Assembly (NCBI GenBank): GCA_019695435.1
Contig: JACTVF010000107.1
Span: forward strand, 1-7,650
From: Methanoregulaceae archaeon
GTDB taxonomy: Archaea; Halobacteriota; Methanomicrobia; Methanomicrobiales; Methanospirillaceae
Length of the DNA: 7,650 nucleotides
Direction of reading: 5' to 3'
Made by a program: the position numbers and the translations under genes. The notes below the pieces were generated by a model, which worked only from the letters and a program-made list of their open reading frames with translations, did no database searches and was not told the DNA's origin. Shown here piece after piece: positions 4,976 to 7,650 of this stretch. The first letter of the stretch is position 1. Each line of letters starts with the position of its first letter.

Positions 4976-5293
4976 ATGCTGATACCCACGTTTAACACAA
5001 TCCTAGTCGAGGTGCTGGATACTAAGCCGTGCGAGACAATGTCCGCTGGCGGCATAGTTATTCCAGAAAAGGTGCAGAAGACTCCATTGTTCAAGGGCAA
5101 GGTCTTGGCAGTCGGCCCTGGCTATTGGACGCATGACGGACCAGAGAGCACTGGCAGCCGAGTGCCCATGTGTTGCGTCGTTGGCGACATTGTATGGTTC
5201 CGCCCGCAGGACTTCTATTACGTGAACCAAATCGATCTTGGTCAGGCTCTGCTGCCTGATACGTCCGTCATGGCAATTGAACGGGGAGAGTAA
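4976..5293 (+). CDS. GroES-type (Cpn10) co-chaperonin
   Basis: This 105-aa protein is the lid subunit that caps host GroEL during protein folding; phage versions (for example T4 gp31) help fold capsid proteins. The full domain is visible. A beta-strand (FNTILVEVLD) precedes the mobile loop (about 16-33), with SAGGIVIPE carrying the hydrophobic IVI that contacts GroEL. Then come FKGKVLAVGPG (39-49), a longer, cysteine-containing roof loop (about 50-68), and VGDIVWF (69-75). Length is normal for the family. AGGAG (4963-4967) lies 8 nt before the ATG and overlaps the stop codon of the GT6 gene, so translation is probably coupled. No GroEL gene is in the window, so it probably works with the host chaperonin. 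Confidence 0.95.
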   Translation: MLIPTFNTILVEVLDTKPCETMSAGGIVIPEKVQKTPLFKGKVLAVGPGYWTHDGPESTGSRVPMCCVVGDIVWFRPQDFYYVNQIDLGQALLPDTSVMAIERGE

Positions 5294-5313
5294 GGCGATT
5301 CCCCCTTTCGCGC

Positions 5314-5336
5314 GACGGCGGCCGCAGGCCGCCGTC
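5314..5336. repeat. Perfect 10-bp GC-rich hairpin
   Basis: GACGGCGGCC and GGCCGCCGTC flank a GCA loop, giving a very stable stem 20 nt after the GroES stop. Neither side has a T-tract, so it is not a standard intrinsic terminator. It could stabilise the 3' end of the GT6-GroES transcript or help the A/T-flanked hairpin at 5387. Confidence 0.7.
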
Positions 5337-5368
5337 CACGCTCTCTGCGTAGGACGGTGGTAGAACAC

Positions 5369-5392
5369 GACTTACAAGAACGCAAAAAAGGC
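5369..5392 (+). repeat. Copy 2 of the dispersed motif (GACTTACAAGAACG + A-run + GGC)
   Basis: This is identical over 14 bases to 1821-1834 and then shares an A-run and GGC, differing by two inserted bases. It lies about 70 nt ahead of the small terminase start and runs into the terminator stem. A shared regulatory site ahead of two phage modules is plausible but unproven. Confidence 0.6.
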
Positions 5393-5427
5393 GAATTTCC
5401 GGCACTTTAGGCTTCGCCTTTCTTTTC
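5387..5427 (+). terminator. Probable intrinsic terminator before the terminase genes
   Basis: AAAGGCGAA (5387-5395) and TTCGCCTTT (5413-5421) make a perfect 9-bp stem with a 17-nt loop, followed by CTTTTC. The A-rich 5' flank (5384-5389) means it could also act for minus-strand transcripts. It would end the GT6-GroES transcript. The long loop and short T-tract lower confidence. Confidence 0.55.
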
Positions 5428-5439
5428 AAGGTCTGAGCC

Positions 5440-5907
5440 ATGTCCAGGAACCCGAAGACGAGCAAGAGCAAGACGGAAATGATCGTCTCCCTGCTCGCCC
5501 AGGGCGTCCCGGTCAGGGAGATAATGCACCATGCGGAATGCTCACAGGGCTTGGTTTATAAGACTTTAAAGAGCCACGAATCCGAGATAGCCCAGGCTAG
5601 GATTCCTGGCCCGGAAAAGTCCAAGGCTCCCAGCATCCGGCTTCCCAAGCTGGACCCTGCCCAGCCCATTGCCCCTCAGCTCGAACAAATGGCATGGAAG
5701 GTCATTGCATCGGCCGCCGCTGGCGAGGACGTGACGGTCAAGCAGGCCAACGCGGCGCGGGAAATTATCAAGCAGGCATTACGGGACCGGGTTCCTCCGC
5801 CGCAGGATCGCCACCTGACGTTCCGCATCGACATTCTGGACCTGCAGGACGGACAGGAGAAGCCGTCCGTGGTGGAAACGAAGCGCTATGACGTCCGCCC
5901 TTACTGA
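5440..5907 (+). CDS. Probable terminase small subunit
   Basis: Small terminases recognise the phage packaging site and regulate the large subunit. The call rests on position and layout more than on sequence. The gene lies directly upstream of the large terminase and overlaps it by 20 nt. The 155-aa protein has an N-terminal helix-turn-helix at about 13-43 (EMIVSLLAQGVPVREIM, then CSQGLVYKTLKSH), typical of the DNA-binding domain. A Pro-rich linker (55-80) and a helical segment (81-117, with NAAREIIKQALRDR) that could mediate oligomerisation follow. The C-terminus is hydrophilic and could contact the large subunit. Upstream, AAGG (5428-5431) is a modest ribosome binding site. Another phage DNA-binding protein is possible. 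Confidence 0.65.
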   Translation: MSRNPKTSKSKTEMIVSLLAQGVPVREIMHHAECSQGLVYKTLKSHESEIAQARIPGPEKSKAPSIRLPKLDPAQPIAPQLEQMAWKVIASAAAGEDVTVKQANAAREIIKQALRDRVPPPQDRHLTFRIDILDLQDGQEKPSVVETKRYDVRPY

Positions 5908-7222
5908 CACCATTCGGTTCCTGCTGGACTCGACCCAGGCCATGGTCGCCGACTGGTTCCTCCGCGCCCTGTCCCAGGTGGTCTGCGTCCTGGGCGCCCG
6001 CGGCGCGGGCAAGAGCGGGCTTATTCGGGCGATCATATTCATGGTCTGCATATCGTCCCGCAAACAGGTCCTGTACGCGTCCCAGAGTTCGGGCAATTCC
6101 TTGGATCAATTCAATAAGCTGATTGAGGACGAGACGCTGCAGAAGTACCTGTACGAGGGCAATGACAAGGAGGCTTTCACTACCAAGCCCATTCCCACGA
6201 TTCGCTGGAAGTGCGGATCCGAGACGCTGTTCTGGTCCATGGGGTCCATGGAAGACCACGTCAAGCGCGGTCTTCATCCTCACGTCATAATCGTCGACGA
6301 GGCCCAAAGCATATCCGAGACAAGCTGGTCCCGCGTCCTGTACCCAATGAGGATCAGGATTGGCGGCGGGGCGAAGATGCTGGTGTTCGGATCCACGCCC
6401 GACACCGACGGGCATTGGTTCTGGCGGCTTCACCAAAAGGGATTGGACTTTCCCAATGACGCGGGCGTTAAGTCCTTCGTTATGAACACCGAGAACGCCC
6501 TGGCGTTCAAGGGCGCCGCAGGCAAGAAGGTCCTTGCCGAGGCCCGGGCGACGATGGCAGACCACGACTACCAGAGCGAGTTCGGCCTGAAGCCGGGCGG
6601 CCAGGGAAACCACTATTTCAACCCTGCCGACATAGACGCCTGCGTGGCGGCGTACAAGGGCTGCGACGTCTCCCACGGGACGCTCATGGCCCTGGACCCC
6701 GCCCTGGGCAGCCATGATCCGATGGCGTACGTTATCTCGGACTTGCGAGGCAACATATTCCTGAGCCACTCGATCGACATGGACATGAGCGACACCGACC
6801 AGGTCCAGGAAGTGATCGACATGGCGAAGAAGTATCAGAGCCTGCTGGTGATCGAGGCGAACAGCACCGCCTTCATGACGTATTCTGGTTCCATGAAATT
6901 ATTGCTGCCCTACGGTTGCCGCGAGATCCCGCTGCGTTCCATTTCAACGAAGGCGCAGGAGGGCAAGAATTCCCTATGCAAGCAGGCGGCGTGGATGTTC
7001 GAGCACCGCCAAATAAGTGTTAATCCCGAATGCAAGACGCTGGTGAAGCAGTTAAAGTCTTTAAGGGACTACAAATTGCCCTCGGGAGTCCTGCAGATCA
7101 GGGCTCCCGACAAGGATCATGACGACGAGGCGTTCGGGGCGATAATCCTAACCGAGGCGGTTGCCAAGGGCTGGCAGCCCGATCTTGACGTTCGCGGCGA
7201 TCCCGCCATGGGGCTGATATGA
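5888..7222 (+). CDS. terL: Terminase large subunit (packaging ATPase and nuclease)
   Basis: This 444-aa protein is the DNA-packaging motor: an ATPase that drives DNA into the prohead and a nuclease that cuts the concatemer. The ATPase domain has Walker A GARGAGKS (36-43), an adenine-side QVLYASQSS segment (about 60-68), Walker B VIIVDE with D137 and E138, and the coupling motif FGSTPDTDG (about 171-179). The RNase H-like nuclease follows, with ALDPALGSHD (D270), LLVIEANST (E323) and DHDDEAFGA (D412, D413), the expected acidic triad. Length is normal and the domains are intact. The start overlaps the small subunit gene by 20 nt and has only a weak ribosome binding site, so it probably depends on coupling. 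A convergent minus-strand gene lies about 90 nt downstream. Confidence 0.95.
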   Translation: MTSALTDTIRFLLDSTQAMVADWFLRALSQVVCVLGARGAGKSGLIRAIIFMVCISSRKQVLYASQSSGNSLDQFNKLIEDETLQKYLYEGNDKEAFTTKPIPTIRWKCGSETLFWSMGSMEDHVKRGLHPHVIIVDEAQSISETSWSRVLYPMRIRIGGGAKMLVFGSTPDTDGHWFWRLHQKGLDFPNDAGVKSFVMNTENALAFKGAAGKKVLAEARATMADHDYQSEFGLKPGGQGNHYFNPADIDACVAAYKGCDVSHGTLMALDPALGSHDPMAYVISDLRGNIFLSHSIDMDMSDTDQVQEVIDMAKKYQSLLVIEANSTAFMTYSGSMKLLLPYGCREIPLRSISTKAQEGKNSLCKQAAWMFEHRQISVNPECKTLVKQLKSLRDYKLPSGVLQIRAPDKDHDDEAFGAIILTEAVAKGWQPDLDVRGDPAMGLI

Positions 7223-7289
7223 GGGCTTGCGGCGGCGAAAAATCTGTCAGCGCTAATGCAAGCGCTCTCAAGCTTGCTTGCTGAAGAAG

Positions 7290-7309
7290 CTGTCGCCTTT
7301 AGGCGACAG
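7290..7309. terminator. Hairpin between convergent genes, possible bidirectional terminator
   Basis: CTGTCGCC and GGCGACAG form a perfect 8-bp stem with a TTTA loop. It lies 67 nt after the terL stop and 5 nt beyond the stop of the minus-strand zinc-ribbon gene. On the minus strand the stem is followed by CTTCTTC, which is pyrimidine-rich but not a full T-tract; on the plus strand there is no T-run. Its position between convergent genes supports a terminator role. Confidence 0.5.
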
Positions 7310-7314
7310 AGTCG

Positions 7315-7470
7315 TCACGGATTCGGCACGATCCGATATGACTCTTTTTTCGTTCCGCAAACGCTACAGACGTACCTCGTGACTCCCCCGGCGACCCGCT
7401 CGATCCGCTGGCTGGTGGTCGCTCGGCAGGTGCTGCAATATTCCAGAGTATAGTCCTTTTCCGCCCGCAT
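7315..7470 (-). CDS. Small zinc-ribbon protein (51 aa)
   Basis: This short gene reads MRAEKDYTLEYCSTCRATTS and so on, with two CxxC pairs (C12/C15 and C35/C38) separated by 19 residues. That is the usual zinc-ribbon arrangement, and small zinc ribbons often bind nucleic acid or protein. The start is strongly supported by AGGAG with a 6-nt spacer. The site overlaps the TAG stop of the upstream minus-strand gene, whose end is 9 nt away, so the two are probably one operon. A hairpin follows directly. The partner and function are unknown. Longer overlapping minus-strand frames here lack both the zinc pattern and the ribosome binding site. Confidence 0.7.
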   Translation of the reverse strand: MRAEKDYTLEYCSTCRATTSQRIERVAGGVTRYVCSVCGTKKESYRIVPNP

Positions 7471-7479
7471 GGCACGCTC

Positions 7480-7650
7480 CTACAGGTCGCAACTCGCGTA
7501 TACATATCCTGACGTGGTGCCTAGCGGGTAAAAACTGGCATTGCCCGTGGACGTAACTGCCGCGTAAAGAAAGACCCCAGAAGCAGTATTTACCATATAG
7601 AGAATTGACGTGCAATTTACCATATTCCAGTCAGCTACGGTTGTTCCATT
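7480..7650 (-). CDS. C-terminal end of a probable virion structural protein (5'-partial)
   Basis: Only the last 56 residues are in the window, and the frame is open to the window edge on the minus strand. The segment alternates hydrophobic and small polar residues (VADWNMVNCTSILYMV, then ASGVFLYAAVTSTG and GTTSGYVYASCDL). It is rich in Thr, Ser, Gly, Val and Tyr. Such beta-strand-like composition is typical of tail-fibre, decoration or other surface structural proteins. I see no specific family motif. It is followed closely by the zinc-ribbon gene, whose ribosome binding site overlaps this gene's stop. The assignment to structure is inference from composition and phage context. Confidence 0.5.
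   Translation of the reverse strand, partial: NGTTVADWNMVNCTSILYMVNTASGVFLYAAVTSTGNASFYPLGTTSGYVYASCDL

Noticed and set aside
5314..5336. GC hairpin as an intrinsic terminator
   Set aside because: The stem is strong, but no T-tract follows on either strand. The 5387-5421 hairpin is the better terminator.
5768..6769. 333-codon minus-strand open frame opposite the terminase genes
   Set aside because: It is antisense to an intact large terminase with all motifs. The product is low in complexity and has no recognisable domain.
7256..7453. 65-codon plus-strand frame after terL
   Set aside because: It covers the terminator hairpin and is antisense to the zinc-ribbon gene, with no ribosome binding site.
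7364..7615. 83-codon minus-strand frame at the right end
   Set aside because: It overlaps the zinc-ribbon gene and the structural tail in another frame. Those two have a linked stop/RBS layout, and this frame has no support of its own.

Overview
The window looks like part of a tailed double-stranded DNA bacteriophage (Caudoviricetes) or prophage. The key signs are a two-subunit terminase gene pair, a DnaB-type replicative helicase, two small sigma-like factors on the opposite strand, and a stand-alone GroES-type co-chaperonin. Genes are tightly packed with short overlaps, while non-coding stretches are rich in repeats. Coding DNA is GC-rich with frequent AGG arginine codons. The host cannot be named from the sequence. 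There is no rRNA, tRNA, integrase or transposase that I can support.

Layout, left to right (+ strand unless stated). 2-1480: 3' part of a DnaB-like helicase gene whose start lies before the window. 1481-2265: nearly 800 bases without a convincing protein gene. It holds three exact 35-bp tandem repeats, each with a ribosome binding site and a start codon in a different frame, then an array of eight GGACAACCCTT-type elements in two forward-forward-reverse-reverse blocks around a pyrimidine tract (a candidate replication origin or operator array), then a palindrome and a G-quadruplex-type run. 2266-2741: a 91-aa SWIM zinc-finger protein and a possible coupled 67-aa protein. A 62-bp perfect direct repeat ties this segment to the 3' end of the next gene. 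2754-3975 (minus strand): two overlapping, paralogous sigma-70-like genes. 3976-4289: an AT-rich divergent promoter region. 4290-5293: a GT6-family glycosyltransferase (ABO-transferase family) and a GroES homologue, linked by a stop codon that overlaps the next ribosome binding site. 5294-5439: hairpins, a probable intrinsic terminator, and a motif shared with the 1.8-kb repeat region. 5440-7222: small and large terminase subunits. 7315-7650 (minus strand): a 51-aa zinc-ribbon protein and the C-terminal end of a probable structural protein, convergent with the terminase.

Working together (inference): the helicase and the nearby repeat array form a replication module. The sigma-like pair could redirect host RNA polymerase to phage promoters. 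The co-chaperonin would help host GroEL fold virion proteins, and the GT6 enzyme probably modifies a surface glycan or a virion component. The terminase packages DNA. The least explained parts are the 1.7-2.2 kb repeat complex and the GT6-GroES pair.
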